Assembly (NCBI GenBank): GCA_024682415.1
Contig: JAIKZG010000004.1
Location: 28,387 to 92,386 of the forward strand
Reading direction: 5' to 3'
DNA: 64,000 bases
From: Prevotella sp.
Lineage (GTDB): Bacteria; Bacteroidota; Bacteroidia; Bacteroidales; Bacteroidaceae
Under the pieces are notes generated by a model. The model saw only the letters and a list, made by a program, of their open reading frames with translations. It was not told the DNA's origin and did no database searches. Below, piece by piece: positions 45,601 through 55,800 of this stretch. Both the position numbers and the translations under genes were made by a program. The first letter of the stretch is position 1. Each line of letters opens with the position of its first letter.

Positions 45601-45646
45601 AGCAGTCCGAAATTGATAATTCACGATTAATTTCGGACTGCTTTTA
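45601..45646 (+). terminator. Terminator of the DUF3737/MalY operon
   Basis: Perfect 14-bp arms AGCAGTCCGAAATT (45601-45614) / AATTTCGGACTGCT (45629-45642), then TTTTAT. The rest of the gap to nrdD, 45647-45858, is AT-rich with no ORF or structure I can name. Confidence 0.9.
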
Positions 45647-45858
45647 TTACCACCTTAACACTATATCTTTATAACTCTGATACTAAATCATTGTAACTCA
45701 ATACAATACTATGGCAAAGTAAACTTTTCGGCAACAAATTTTGTCTGCAAAGAAGAAAAGTTTCCAAAGATTTTTCACAAAGCGCTGATTTTTAAATGGT
45801 TACATTTTTTAACTATATTAAAAGTTATCCAAAAAGAACAACTTATACGATAATGTTG

Positions 45859-45866
45859 TATCTTTG
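45859..45866 (+). promoter_or_regulatory. -7 promoter element of nrdDG
   Basis: TATCTTTG matches TAnnTTTG, 60 bp before the nrdD ATG. No -33 at normal spacing. Confidence 0.5.
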
Positions 45867-45925
45867 CAGCAACATAACATATATATAACCAATAACAAAA
45901 AATACTAAAGAAAGGAATAATCCAA

Positions 45926-48076
45926 ATGGACGCAAATCAATTTACTATTACTAAGCGAGACGGAAAGAAAGAGAAGTTCTCGCTCGACAAAATAATGAAT
46001 GCCATAATAAAGGCATTTGAGTCTGTGAATGAGCCTGCTGACCTCGGTGTCATCAGCAAGGTTTTGGCACACATCAATGTGAACGAGGGAATCAAGGTTG
46101 AGGATATTCAGAATCAGGTGGAACAGAGTCTTATGAAAGAAGGTTTCTACAATGTAGCCAAATCTTTCATAATATATCGTCAGAGCCATCAGGAAGACCG
46201 CGAGACCGCGCAGAAGTTACAATTTCTTACAGATTACTGCGAAGCAAAGAACGCTGCGACTGGTTCAAAGTTTGATGCCAACGCCAATGTTGAGCATAAG
46301 AACATAGCTACACTTATCGGAGAATTACCAAAAAGTAATTTCATCCGATTGAATCGTCGTTTGCTTACCGACCGTATCAAAAAAATGTACGGAAAGGAAC
46401 TCGCTAACAAGTACATTGATTTGCTTACTCATCACTTCATATATAAGAACGACGAAACAAGTCTTGCCAACTATTGCGCGTCAATCACCATGTATCCATG
46501 GCTTATCGGCGGCACAGCGGCTATCGGCGGTAACTCTACAGCTCCGACCAATCTGAAATCATTCTGCGGTGGATTCATCAACATGGTATTCATGGTAAGT
46601 TCTATGCTCAGCGGTGCTTGTGCTACTCCTGAATTCCTTATGTACATGAACTATTTCGTAGAAATGGAATATGGCAAAGACTATTGGAAACATCCAGACA
46701 AGGTTGTAGATCTGAGCACAAAGCAGCGCACTATCGACAAGATTATCACAGACTGCTTCGAGCAGGTGGTTTACAGCATCAACCAGCCTACCGGCGCACG
46801 CAATTATCAGGCAGTATTCTGGAACATTTCTTACTACGACAAATATTATTTCCAAAGCCTGTTTGGCAACTTCTTCTTCCCTGACGGAAGCCAGCCAGAC
46901 TGGGAAGGCCTTAGCTGGTTGCAGAAGCGTTTCATGAAATGGTTTAACAAGGAGCGCACAAAGACAATGCTTACATTCCCAGTAGAGACAATGGCATTGC
47001 TGACAGAAGGCGAAGAATGCAAGGATAAGGAATATGGCGAATTTACATCCGAGATGTATGCGGAAGGACATTCTTTCTTCACTTACATGAGCGATAATGC
47101 CGACTCTCTGAGCTCTTGCTGCCGTCTGCGCAACGAAATCCAAGACAACGGATTCTCTTACACTCTTGGCGCTGGTGGTGTAAGTACAGGTTCTAAGAGC
47201 GTACTTACAATCAACTTGAACCGCACAATCCAGTATGCCGTTAATCATGGCTTGGATTATCTTGAGTTCCTCGGCGAAGTTACAGACCTTTGCCACAAAG
47301 TTCAGCTCGCTTACAACGAGAACCTCAAAGAACTGATGAACAAAGGCATGCTCCCATTGTTCGACGCAGGATATATAAACATGAGCCGTCAGTATCTCAC
47401 AATCGGTGTAAATGGATTGGTAGAAGCTGCTGAATTCCTCGGCATGCAGATTAATCCAAACGAGGAATACAAGCATTTCGTTCAGAAAGTGCTCGGCGTT
47501 GTTGAGAAATACAACAAGCAGTATCGCACAAAGGACGTTCTCTTCAACTGCGAGATGATTCCTGCTGAAAATGTAGGCGTAAAGCACGCGAAGTGGGACA
47601 AAGAAGACGGATATTTCGTGCCACGCGACTGTTACAACTCTTATTTCTATGTAGTAGAGGACGATTCTCTCAACATCATAGACAAGTTCAAATTGCATGG
47701 CGCGCCATACATTGAGCACCTCACAGGCGGCTCTGCTCTTCACATGAACCTCGAAGAACATCTAAGCAAGGAGCAGTACGCACAGTTGCTCAAAGTAGCG
47801 GCTCACGAAGGTTGCAACTACTTCACATTCAACATTCCTAACACCATCTGCAACGAGTGCGGTCATATAGACAAGCGCTATCTGCACGAGTGCCCAGTGT
47901 GCCACAGCAAGAACGTAGACTACATGACTCGTATCATCGGCTATCTGAAACGTGTAAGCAACTTCTCTGCTGCACGCCAGCAGGAGGCTTCACGCCGCTT
48001 CTACTATACTCCTACTGAGGATATCCTCAAAATGGAAAAGAAAGCAGTAGAAAAAGAAGAACTCGTAGAAAAATAA
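45926..48076 (+). CDS. nrdD: Anaerobic ribonucleoside-triphosphate reductase
   Basis: 716-residue class III ribonucleotide reductase making deoxynucleotides without oxygen. Residues about 5-95 are the ATP-cone regulatory domain (ITKRDGKKEKFSLDKIMNAI). The 10-stranded barrel carries the thiyl-radical Cys in DSLSSCCRLRNEI and the cosubstrate Cys in LANYCASITMYPWL. A C-terminal zinc site is formed by CNECGH and CPVCHS. The glycyl-radical loop reads YMTRIIGYLKRVSNFSA, where many homologs have RVCGY; the Gly is present. The activase nrdG starts two bases after the stop. This fits a strict anaerobe. Confidence 0.97.
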   Translation: MDANQFTITKRDGKKEKFSLDKIMNAIIKAFESVNEPADLGVISKVLAHINVNEGIKVEDIQNQVEQSLMKEGFYNVAKSFIIYRQSHQEDRETAQKLQFLTDYCEAKNAATGSKFDANANVEHKNIATLIGELPKSNFIRLNRRLLTDRIKKMYGKELANKYIDLLTHHFIYKNDETSLANYCASITMYPWLIGGTAAIGGNSTAPTNLKSFCGGFINMVFMVSSMLSGACATPEFLMYMNYFVEMEYGKDYWKHPDKVVDLSTKQRTIDKIITDCFEQVVYSINQPTGARNYQAVFWNISYYDKYYFQSLFGNFFFPDGSQPDWEGLSWLQKRFMKWFNKERTKTMLTFPVETMALLTEGEECKDKEYGEFTSEMYAEGHSFFTYMSDNADSLSSCCRLRNEIQDNGFSYTLGAGGVSTGSKSVLTINLNRTIQYAVNHGLDYLEFLGEVTDLCHKVQLAYNENLKELMNKGMLPLFDAGYINMSRQYLTIGVNGLVEAAEFLGMQINPNEEYKHFVQKVLGVVEKYNKQYRTKDVLFNCEMIPAENVGVKHAKWDKEDGYFVPRDCYNSYFYVVEDDSLNIIDKFKLHGAPYIEHLTGGSALHMNLEEHLSKEQYAQLLKVAAHEGCNYFTFNIPNTICNECGHIDKRYLHECPVCHSKNVDYMTRIIGYLKRVSNFSAARQQEASRRFYYTPTEDILKMEKKAVEKEELVEK

Positions 48077-48077
48077 T

Positions 48078-48560
48078 ATGCTGAAATTCGTAAATACAGG
48101 TGTGGTCTTTCAGGAAATTCCTGACGAGACCACACTCTCGATAAACATCTCAAACTGTCCAAACCATTGCCCCGGCTGCCATAGTCAATATCTGTGGCAG
48201 AACATCGGCGAAGAGCTCAACGAGGCGGCGATAGACAAGTTTGTCGACAACTTCGGCAAAGACATCACTTGCATCTGCCTTATGGGTGGCGACAGCGATA
48301 TGGCAGGCGTTCAGCATCTTGCGGAATACATTCATGCTAAATATCCTTCATATAAGGTTGGATGGTATAGCGGAAAACTTCGTCTGCCGATGACCGTCAA
48401 CAAGTTGGTTTTCGATTATATAAAGATTGGGCCATACATAGCCCATCTTGGCCCGCTCAACAAGCCGACGACAAACCAAAGACTTTACAAGAAAACTCCA
48501 GACGGCAAGTTTGAGGACATTACTTATCGTTTTTGGAATAAGAACAAAATGTTAGCATAA
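48078..48560 (+). CDS. nrdG: Anaerobic ribonucleotide reductase activating enzyme
   Basis: 160-residue radical-SAM activase that puts the glycyl radical on NrdD. The [4Fe-4S] motif is CPNHCPGCHS (CX3CX2C, about residues 27-34), preceded by ETTLSINISN. Later motifs: ICLMGGDSDMAGV and VGWYSGKLRLP, and IKIGPYIAHLGPLNKPTTNQ near the C-terminus. The size is typical. It starts two bases after nrdD and is surely co-transcribed; a terminator follows. Confidence 0.97.
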   Translation: MLKFVNTGVVFQEIPDETTLSINISNCPNHCPGCHSQYLWQNIGEELNEAAIDKFVDNFGKDITCICLMGGDSDMAGVQHLAEYIHAKYPSYKVGWYSGKLRLPMTVNKLVFDYIKIGPYIAHLGPLNKPTTNQRLYKKTPDGKFEDITYRFWNKNKMLA

Positions 48561-48582
48561 CGTCAAAATAGCTATAATTACA

Positions 48583-48622
48583 ATAAAGCGCGGACTCCAC
48601 TAAAGGAGTTCGCGCTTTTGTT
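48583..48622 (+). terminator. Terminator of nrdDG
   Basis: AAAGCGCGGACTCC (48585-48598) / GGAGTTCGCGCTTT (48605-48618), 14-bp stem with one mismatch and a 6-nt loop, then T residues. Confidence 0.9.
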
Positions 48623-48682
48623 ATAAACAGACTTTATCAATTAAAACAAGTTGAAAAACAAATAACCTGTTTGAATTTTCCA

Positions 48683-49255
48683 TCAGAAGTTCACCTTATA
48701 ATTTTGCTTGTGAACCTTTTTATCAAACATCACGATACCACAATAATATAAGTCGAAAGTAATGCCTGTGCGCTGATCGGAAACGATGCTATTCCAAAAC
48801 ATTCTCGTAAGCGGATTACGCTTAATATGCTGTATTACGAGGATTGTCTTTTCATCAGAATGGGCAACAATCTCTTCATATACGCTTTTATAATTCGCCC
48901 GAGTAGAAATGAGAGCGGCTTCTACCGTTTCACCATCCTTTACATCCGATACAAATAAAGACTTATTGCTGCCTGCCTTTATATACTTGGCATAAGCATC
49001 AGAATCCTCACCGTAAATCAGCCATTTTCCGGCCTGACGGAAATTGGCAATGCGGAAATATAGTCGGCAGAGTTTTCGCCGTCTGTTATCAAGCTCAGGA
49101 ACTGATTTCAACATATCATCATAAGCATAATAAGGATAATGCTCATTCACGACATAACGCAGAAAACGATATGCCGTGGGCGACTGCACCCCGAAACCAC
49201 GGCTATGGGTGAATCGGGTGAGCCAGACTATTGCGCGCTTAATGAAATATTTCAT
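48683..49255 (-). CDS. Uncharacterised protein, possibly a degenerate methyltransferase relative
   Basis: 190-residue protein without a signal peptide. The N-terminal RFTHSRGFGVQSPTAYRFLR and the C-terminal FDLYYCGIVMFDKKVHKQNY resemble a group of Bacteroidetes proteins often described as class I SAM-methyltransferase-like. I do not see a clear glycine-rich SAM motif here; the middle (LIYGEDSDAYAKYIKAGS, TILVIQHIKRNPLTRMFW) has the alternation of strands and helices of a Rossmann-like fold. It starts 29 bp after the M16 peptidase gene and is probably in the same transcript. Function unknown. Confidence 0.75.
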   Translation of the reverse strand: MKYFIKRAIVWLTRFTHSRGFGVQSPTAYRFLRYVVNEHYPYYAYDDMLKSVPELDNRRRKLCRLYFRIANFRQAGKWLIYGEDSDAYAKYIKAGSNKSLFVSDVKDGETVEAALISTRANYKSVYEEIVAHSDEKTILVIQHIKRNPLTRMFWNSIVSDQRTGITFDLYYCGIVMFDKKVHKQNYKVNF

Positions 49256-49284
49256 ATTGATATGAGAATCAGTTACGACCTATT

Positions 49285-52167
49285 TTATCTTACGATGTCT
49301 TTTTCCTTTAGTTCGACGACAGAGCCATATTTTTGTAACTTACGCATATCCAATTTCTTTTTATCACCGATAATCATTGTTACGCGCGGACGACCCTTTA
49401 TCTCCTCACCGAAGAATGAAGCCACATCAGAAGGCTGAACATCCTTTGCGTGCTTCACATAATAGCCGGAAGGAGAATTTACATAACCCTGCACCTTGTC
49501 TACAGCCACCTCGGAGCCACGCTTTCTAAACGTAGGATAATTATTGTTTATAGAATTGATAACCTCGCGTTTCGCTATCGCGATATTGTTCTCCCTCAAC
49601 GGCATTGCCTCAAACAAATTGTCGAGAGTAGCCATTGCCACATCTGTCTTATCGGCCTGTGTGCCCATCATCGTGCAGAAGCCTGTAGCGGATTCAGGGA
49701 AGCTGTCGAATGGCAACATTATTCCCCAGCCATGAGCATAATAAGCGAGAGAACGCAGCTCTCTTATCTCCTGAAACATCAACGACGACATTCCTCTTCC
49801 GAAATACTGCGCCCATGTGAGCTGTACGGAACGTTTAAAGCCGTCGCTCACGGCAGGCAGTGGCGTGAATGTGCCCACTATGGTCTGTCTCGACTTCGGA
49901 ATGTCATAAACATAAAGCAGCGGCTGAGAATAATTCATTACCGGTCTTACCACCTTCTCGTGAGGCACGTTTACTGCATCTATATCAACAGTGGAACGCA
50001 TCACTCGCTCCACATTCTCAGCGTCTATCATTCCACTATATACAATGGAAGTTTCCGTGTGTTGCAGTTCCTTGAAAATATCCGCAAGCTGGCTGCCTTT
50101 CATCTTCTTTATCTCGTCAAGAGAAGAACGGCTAAGATAAACGCTGTTTTCGCCATACACCACTTTCTCCATCACGGCATCCGCCACGCTTGAATTATCC
50201 TTTTTCAGCATTTTGATGGCAAGCTTGGTGTCATTCTTCACATCTTTCATTCTGCTCTCATCAGCTTTCGGGGCAGCAAGAAACTCATGCAAAATCTTCA
50301 TCGTAGGCTCAAAAGCGTCATCATATCCATTTACCGTCAATGTCACGCGGTCGGGTTTAGCAATTATCGTGAAAGAAGCACCGAGATTCTGCAAAGCCTG
50401 TCCAAACTCGCTGTGCGACATCTTTTCCGTTCCGCTCATGCTCATAATCGACGCCATAGCCTGCAAACGTCGGTCGGCATTCGTGCCCTTATGATAGATT
50501 ATCTCCAAACGAAACAAGCTGTCTATCGGATTCTTCACCATATACAGCTTCGCAAGTTTGCCCAGTTTTATCTCCGTAGCGTCATTGTTCAAATCGAGCA
50601 ATCTCGGGTTGAAACTGCTCTCTGCCGTAAGCTCCAGCTTTTTGGCATATTCCGAAGCCTTATCCGTGTTCTTTGGGCTTATCGGAGTATATCCAGGCTG
50701 CGAAACCTTATCTTTGGCATAAGAGCCATACTTCTTTTTCAACGACATATATTCATCGGCAAGATATTTCTTCGCCACGCGCATAATATCCGCCTTGGTG
50801 ATATTCTTTATGCTTCTTATATTGTTGAGATATTCATCCCATGTGAGTCCGCTCTGCCCATAAGCCATTATCATAGCTAAAGCCCTCTGCTGAATGTCCT
50901 CCATGCTGAGCAGCGCCTGTCGCTCCGCCTCCCTTTTCAGAGCCTCCAGCTTCTCTTCATCGAAATCACCATTCTGCAATTTCTTTATCTGCCTGTCGCA
51001 CAGACGCATCGCTATATGCTTCGACCCGAAAGGAATATTAGGCACCACACCTATTATCAACGCTCCGCCCTCTCTCATTGCCGTGCGCTGCGCCATTGCG
51101 AGATACACCTTATGGCGATGTCTCAGCGAGTCGAGCAATCCCGTTTCATTCTCGTTGGCAAGCAATGCCATGGCAAGATTGAGCACCGGCGTGTCGGGAT
51201 GATTTTCCTTTGGCGCTCTGTATACCCTTGCCGCTATCTTCACCATCGGCACAGGCATTTTTATTCCTATCGTGTTGCCAGGATTAAGTTTCTGAAATGT
51301 CATCGGCTCTTTCTTAGGAGCTTCTCCCGCGCGCACTCTTCCGAAAGTAGCTTCAAGCAGCGGCTTCACCTTTTCCGCGTCAATGTCGCCGATAAGCATA
51401 AGGCACATATTTCCTGCCACATAATACTTATCATAAAACTCGCGCATCTTGCTGAGCTGCGGATTCTTCAGATTTTCCGTTGTGCCGATGATAGACTCAG
51501 CGTAAGGCGTGCCCTCAAAGAATTTCTCCAGCACCTTAAACAATGCCGTGCGCTGATAGCTGTCAGCCATCATATTCTTCTCCTCATACACCGTTTCAAG
51601 CTCACTCTGAAATAGTCTGAACACAGGGTTGAGCAGTCGCTCGCTGTAAAGCTCCGCCCACTGCTTGAGATACATCGAAGGGAAAAGATTATGAAACTCC
51701 GTAAAATCATAAGACGTTCCCGCATTCAAATTAGCACCGCCGAAACGAGAAACCAAATGATTGAATTCATTTGGCACAGCGTATTTAGAGGCCTCAATGC
51801 TAAGCTCATTTATATGCTTTTGTATTTTCAGTCGCTCCGCGTCGTCATTTGTTTTCGCAAGCCTGTCGTATTCCTCAGAAATAGCGTCGAGCAACGGCTT
51901 TTCCTTTTCATAGTCGAGCGACCCTATTTTATCAGTGCCCTTAAACATCATGTGCTCAAAATAATGGGCAATACCTGTTCCCGGGCAGTCGCGCGCTCCC
52001 GCTTTGACCACGAGCGCGCCAAATACCTTCGGCTGACTGTGGTCTTCATTGAGCCACACCGTCATACCGTTACTAAGTTTGAATTCCTCTACATGCAATG
52101 CGTCGGCAGCTTTTGCCACGCCCGATAATATTGTTGATGTCATAATTAATATCAGTATTCCTTTCAT
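49285..52167 (-). CDS. M16-family zinc metallopeptidase
   Basis: 960-residue exported protease of the pitrilysin type. The ATG at 52167 (MKGILILIMTSTIL) gives a signal peptide; the open frame reaches a TTG at 52188, which is less likely. The inverted zinc motif HXXEH is seen in GIAHYFEHMMFKG (about residues 65-77), with the downstream Glu in the ELETVYEEKNMM segment. The second half repeats the fold without the zinc motif and holds the RQTIVGTFTPLPAV region, so the single chain forms both halves of the clam-shell. It degrades peptides in the periplasm. The 29-bp-spaced gene downstream is unknown. Confidence 0.94.
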   Translation of the reverse strand: MKGILILIMTSTILSGVAKAADALHVEEFKLSNGMTVWLNEDHSQPKVFGALVVKAGARDCPGTGIAHYFEHMMFKGTDKIGSLDYEKEKPLLDAISEEYDRLAKTNDDAERLKIQKHINELSIEASKYAVPNEFNHLVSRFGGANLNAGTSYDFTEFHNLFPSMYLKQWAELYSERLLNPVFRLFQSELETVYEEKNMMADSYQRTALFKVLEKFFEGTPYAESIIGTTENLKNPQLSKMREFYDKYYVAGNMCLMLIGDIDAEKVKPLLEATFGRVRAGEAPKKEPMTFQKLNPGNTIGIKMPVPMVKIAARVYRAPKENHPDTPVLNLAMALLANENETGLLDSLRHRHKVYLAMAQRTAMREGGALIIGVVPNIPFGSKHIAMRLCDRQIKKLQNGDFDEEKLEALKREAERQALLSMEDIQQRALAMIMAYGQSGLTWDEYLNNIRSIKNITKADIMRVAKKYLADEYMSLKKKYGSYAKDKVSQPGYTPISPKNTDKASEYAKKLELTAESSFNPRLLDLNNDATEIKLGKLAKLYMVKNPIDSLFRLEIIYHKGTNADRRLQAMASIMSMSGTEKMSHSEFGQALQNLGASFTIIAKPDRVTLTVNGYDDAFEPTMKILHEFLAAPKADESRMKDVKNDTKLAIKMLKKDNSSVADAVMEKVVYGENSVYLSRSSLDEIKKMKGSQLADIFKELQHTETSIVYSGMIDAENVERVMRSTVDIDAVNVPHEKVVRPVMNYSQPLLYVYDIPKSRQTIVGTFTPLPAVSDGFKRSVQLTWAQYFGRGMSSLMFQEIRELRSLAYYAHGWGIMLPFDSFPESATGFCTMMGTQADKTDVAMATLDNLFEAMPLRENNIAIAKREVINSINNNYPTFRKRGSEVAVDKVQGYVNSPSGYYVKHAKDVQPSDVASFFGEEIKGRPRVTMIIGDKKKLDMRKLQKYGSVVELKEKDIVR

Positions 52168-52206
52168 CTTAAAGTAAATCAAAAACAACCATTAGCCACC
52201 TTTATG

Positions 52207-52214
52207 CAAAGGTA
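52207..52214 (-). promoter_or_regulatory. -7 promoter element of the M16 peptidase gene
   Basis: CAAAGGTA reads TACCTTTG on the minus strand, matching TAnnTTTG, 40 bp before the ATG. A TTG at 52233-52231 gives 16-bp spacing, shorter than normal. Confidence 0.5.
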
Positions 52215-52295
52215 ATACATATTATCGTGACAATCTTCCCTCCTCCACATTATTTATTTTAAATCGCGCAAAACTATTGCGGAACAGAAAAGTTA

Positions 52296-52580
52296 TGTGC
52301 TTTTCGGGATTTCCGAATGGCGGAACGACAAAATTGTGTATTTTTCAGAATTGAAAAACTTCAGAACCCCAAAAATGCCTACTTTTCGGAATTGAAAAAC
52401 TTCAGAACCGAAAAAATGCCTACTTTTCAGAATTGAAAAACTTCAAAGCCAAAAATCTGCCTATTTTTCGGAATTGAAAAACTTCAGAACCAAAAAAATG
52501 CCTACTTTTCAGAATTGAAAAACTTCAGAGCCAAAAATCTGCCTATTTTTCGGAATTGAAACTTTTCAGAACGAGAAAAG
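52296..52580. repeat. Array D: seven 41-bp tandem repeats
   Basis: Units begin at 52296, 52337, 52378, 52419, 52460, 52501 and 52542, exactly 41 bp apart. The core is CCTACTTTTCRGAATTGAAA followed by AACTTCAGAACCAAAAAATG. Units 2-6 are over 85 percent alike by eye, and the first and last are decayed. Because 41 is not a multiple of three, this is not a protein repeat. It lies downstream of the hybrid sensor gene and upstream of the M16 promoter, in the gene-free stretch 52168-52807. Confidence 0.85.
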
Positions 52581-52638
52581 AGAAAATCACTGCCCCAACA
52601 TCTAAGCTACCCACCTCATTCGCAATTCATTATAACAT

Positions 52639-52682
52639 TTTAGAGGGTAAAAGTGTGTATATCTACATTTTTACCCTCTAAA
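52639..52682 (-). terminator. Strong hairpin downstream of the hybrid two-component gene
   Basis: TTTAGAGGGTAAAA (52639-52652) pairs perfectly with TTTTACCCTCTAAA (52669-52682). It lies 125 bp after the stop of the hybrid sensor gene; the T-run expected of a classical terminator is missing on the minus strand. Confidence 0.5.
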
Positions 52683-52807
52683 CGTACTTTGCTATTATAT
52701 TCACCTATTTGACTTTTCGTTATATTTTTGTAATAAAAAACGTAGAAGAACTTCAATATATGAATATTGAACGCAATAAAAACGAAAAGCGAAACTGAAT
52801 ACTAATC

Positions 52808-55800
52808 TCAATCTATCGCCTTTCCTGCCATATATTCCGAAGGAGTAACTCCAAACTCGTCTTTGAAACATTTGCTGAAATATTTCGGAGTTCCGAAGCC
52901 TACTTTCACGGAAAGATCTGCCATAGAAATGGTATGATCATCTGCTCTGCATTGATCCATTATAAGGCAAGCTTCCTTCAGGCGGATGTTGGCAATGAAG
53001 CCGGAAACGCTAAGACCGGTGAGATTGCGCAGCTTGTTGTAAAGCGATGAAGAACTCATGCCCATGTCGGCAGCAAAGTCGTCGCGACTGTAATCGGCAT
53101 TAGAAAGGTGTGCCTTCACGCAGTCTACAGCCTTTTGCAAAAGCACGGATTCAGGACTGCTGTAATGCTCGGCCTCAACATTTACTACCGTCTGCGAACT
53201 GAACTTCTTTCTCACTCGCTCACGGTTGGCAATGATATTATCAATGCGCAGCTGAAGAACGGAGAGGCGGAACGGCTTTGTGATATAAGAATCTGCGCCT
53301 ATCTGATAAGCCTCCTGGCGATCCTCATCGTGAGTTTTCGCAGTGAGAAGCACCACAGGAAGCTGACCGTAATCCTCATTCTGCTTTATCGCCTTGGTAA
53401 GCTCTATGCCATCCATTACAGGCATCATGATGTCGGAAATGACAAGGTCGAGAGCCTCACGATGAATAATATCGAGGGCGCGGCGGCCGTTCTCTGCCGT
53501 AAACACATGATACTTCTTGCCCAATAGCGACTTCATGAGCTGAAGCAACTGCTTGTTGTCCTCAACGATAAGCACACGATAGGCATTTACATCGCTGAGA
53601 GCAGGCATATTCTCTATTTCCGACGACTCTACCTCAGGCATGTCATACGGCATAAGGCCATGACTGCCAATGATGTATTCCTTGCTGTCGTTGTCTATTT
53701 CCTTCTCATTGAAGCTGTTGCGGTTTATTGGGAACACAATGGTGAACTTCGTGCCCTTGCCCGGAGTGCTCTCGCAAGAAATATTGCCATGATGGAGCAC
53801 CACCAAATCTCTCGTAAGCGACAAGCCAATGCCTGTGCCGAAAGTCTTCGCTTTGCGGTAATCGCCATCGAGGAAGCGCTGATACAGATTGTTCATCTTG
53901 TCTTTCGGAATACCCATGCCATTGTCTGCCACCACGAGCACAGCGTTAGTGCCCTCCTTGCGAAGCGACACATTCACATAACCGCCCTCAGGACAATATT
54001 TCACGGAGTTGGAAACGAGATTGGAAATTATCTTGTCTACCTTGTCGGGGTCGAACCACGCAATAAACTCTGCCAGCCTGCAATCAAAATTGATGGAGAT
54101 ATTCTTTTTTCTCGCCATCGGGCTGAGATTGCTTATCTCACGGCTTACGAACTGTTTCAAGTCGTCTTGCGAAACAAGCAACTTGAGCTGCCCTGCCTGC
54201 GATTTTCTCACCTCCAAAATCTGGCGAAGCATAAAGCGCAGCTTGTTGATATTGCCCTGAATAACAGAATAGTTGCCCTCATACTGCGGTGCATTGCCAC
54301 GAAGCTCATCTACGGAAGCCGAGATTACGGTGAGCGGAGTAAGCAGCTCATGGGTGATATTGGTAAACACCTCGTTCATCTGCAAGCGGTTGCGAGTAAT
54401 CATTATTCTGTGCTGCACATATATAAACGCATACAGGCAGTAGGCAGCTATGCAGAGATAGATGAAGAAAGCCCACCATGTGGCATAGAAAGGCGGAAGA
54501 ATCTCCATCTCCATAGGCTCCATCTCATACCAGTCGCCATGACCATCGGAAGCCTTCACGCGCAGAGTGTAGGTGCCCGAAGGGATATTCTCGAAGCTAG
54601 CGCTATGAGCGCCCTCCTTGCAGTCGTGCCACTTGTTGTCGTAGCCCTCAAGCATATAGATGTATTTCGTCTGGTCGATGTTGGTGTAAGAAAGCAAGGC
54701 GAACTCCACGCCCACACGCTCCACAGATGAAGGAATAGTAAGATGGCGAGTGCTTATAGGAAGATACTGCGTGATTTTGCTTCGCGTGGCGGAGTCGAGG
54801 TCGGAAAGCGGAGCACCGTCTATCGTTATATCACTCACCACAAGATTGAAATGAGGCTTCGCGCGCTTATTATAAGTGCTCACAGGCACGAAAGAAGTGA
54901 AGCCGTAGCGATTGCTGAAATACAGTTCGTTGCCATATTTGAATGTGGCGTTAGTACTGAAAAGAATGTCGTTCAGTCCGTCGGCAGAAGAATAGCTCAT
55001 AAGGTCGGCAAGATTTTTATGAGCGTCGAATTTAAGGCAGATGAGCGACATATCAGTGTCTATCCACAGATTGCCGAAATCATCCTCGTTGATAGAGAAA
55101 ATTCTATCATCAGGGATTTTAAATTTTTCATTCACGGATTCAAAAAAATCCTTGCGAGAATTATATAGGAACAAACCGCCATTTTCTGATATTGCCCATA
55201 TCATGCCGCGAGAATCCTCAAAGCAGTTCACTGCATCGTCGATGGCGAAATTGCCCATGTCCTGATTATAATAATGAAAACGCAGCGACTTAGGATTAAA
55301 GAGATTACCGGTAATCCTGATTATTCCCTCGTCTTCGGTGGCAAGCCATATATTGCCCTTGCTGTCTTCCATAATGCCCCTCACGTCGCACACATTCTGC
55401 ACGCCGCCACGCTCGCCCATGTCGGCTACATATCCTCTGCCGTCGGGAAGGAGCACGCCGAGGGAATAACGCTGCCCTATGAGCATCACTTTCTTAGAAG
55501 TCTCATAAGCCACGTTCACATAATCATCGCTAATATAATCGGTGTTATTCCTATTGAGTTCATCTATCGCTCCGCTCGGCTTCTTCACGAGCACGCCGAA
55601 GCTTGCGTTGGAAAACCATATCTCGCCGTTGCTACGCTTTATAATAGAGGGGAAGTTGGCATTAAGCGTTCGCTGCGCCACTCCGCCGAAGCCCGGAATA
55701 TCGCTGCCGAAATAAGTAGTGCCGGCCGAGCGGTTGTAATACACCAATCCGTAAGGACGCAATCCGAGCCAGAAATCATTTCCATTGTCGGTAAAGATAG

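Noticed and set aside
45647..45925. NrdR boxes upstream of nrdD
   Set aside because: ACACTATATCTTTATA (45659 region) resembles one half of the consensus, but a second box at the correct distance is missing.
52296..52580. CRISPR array
   Set aside because: The whole 41-bp unit repeats with no spacer variation and no cas genes nearby.
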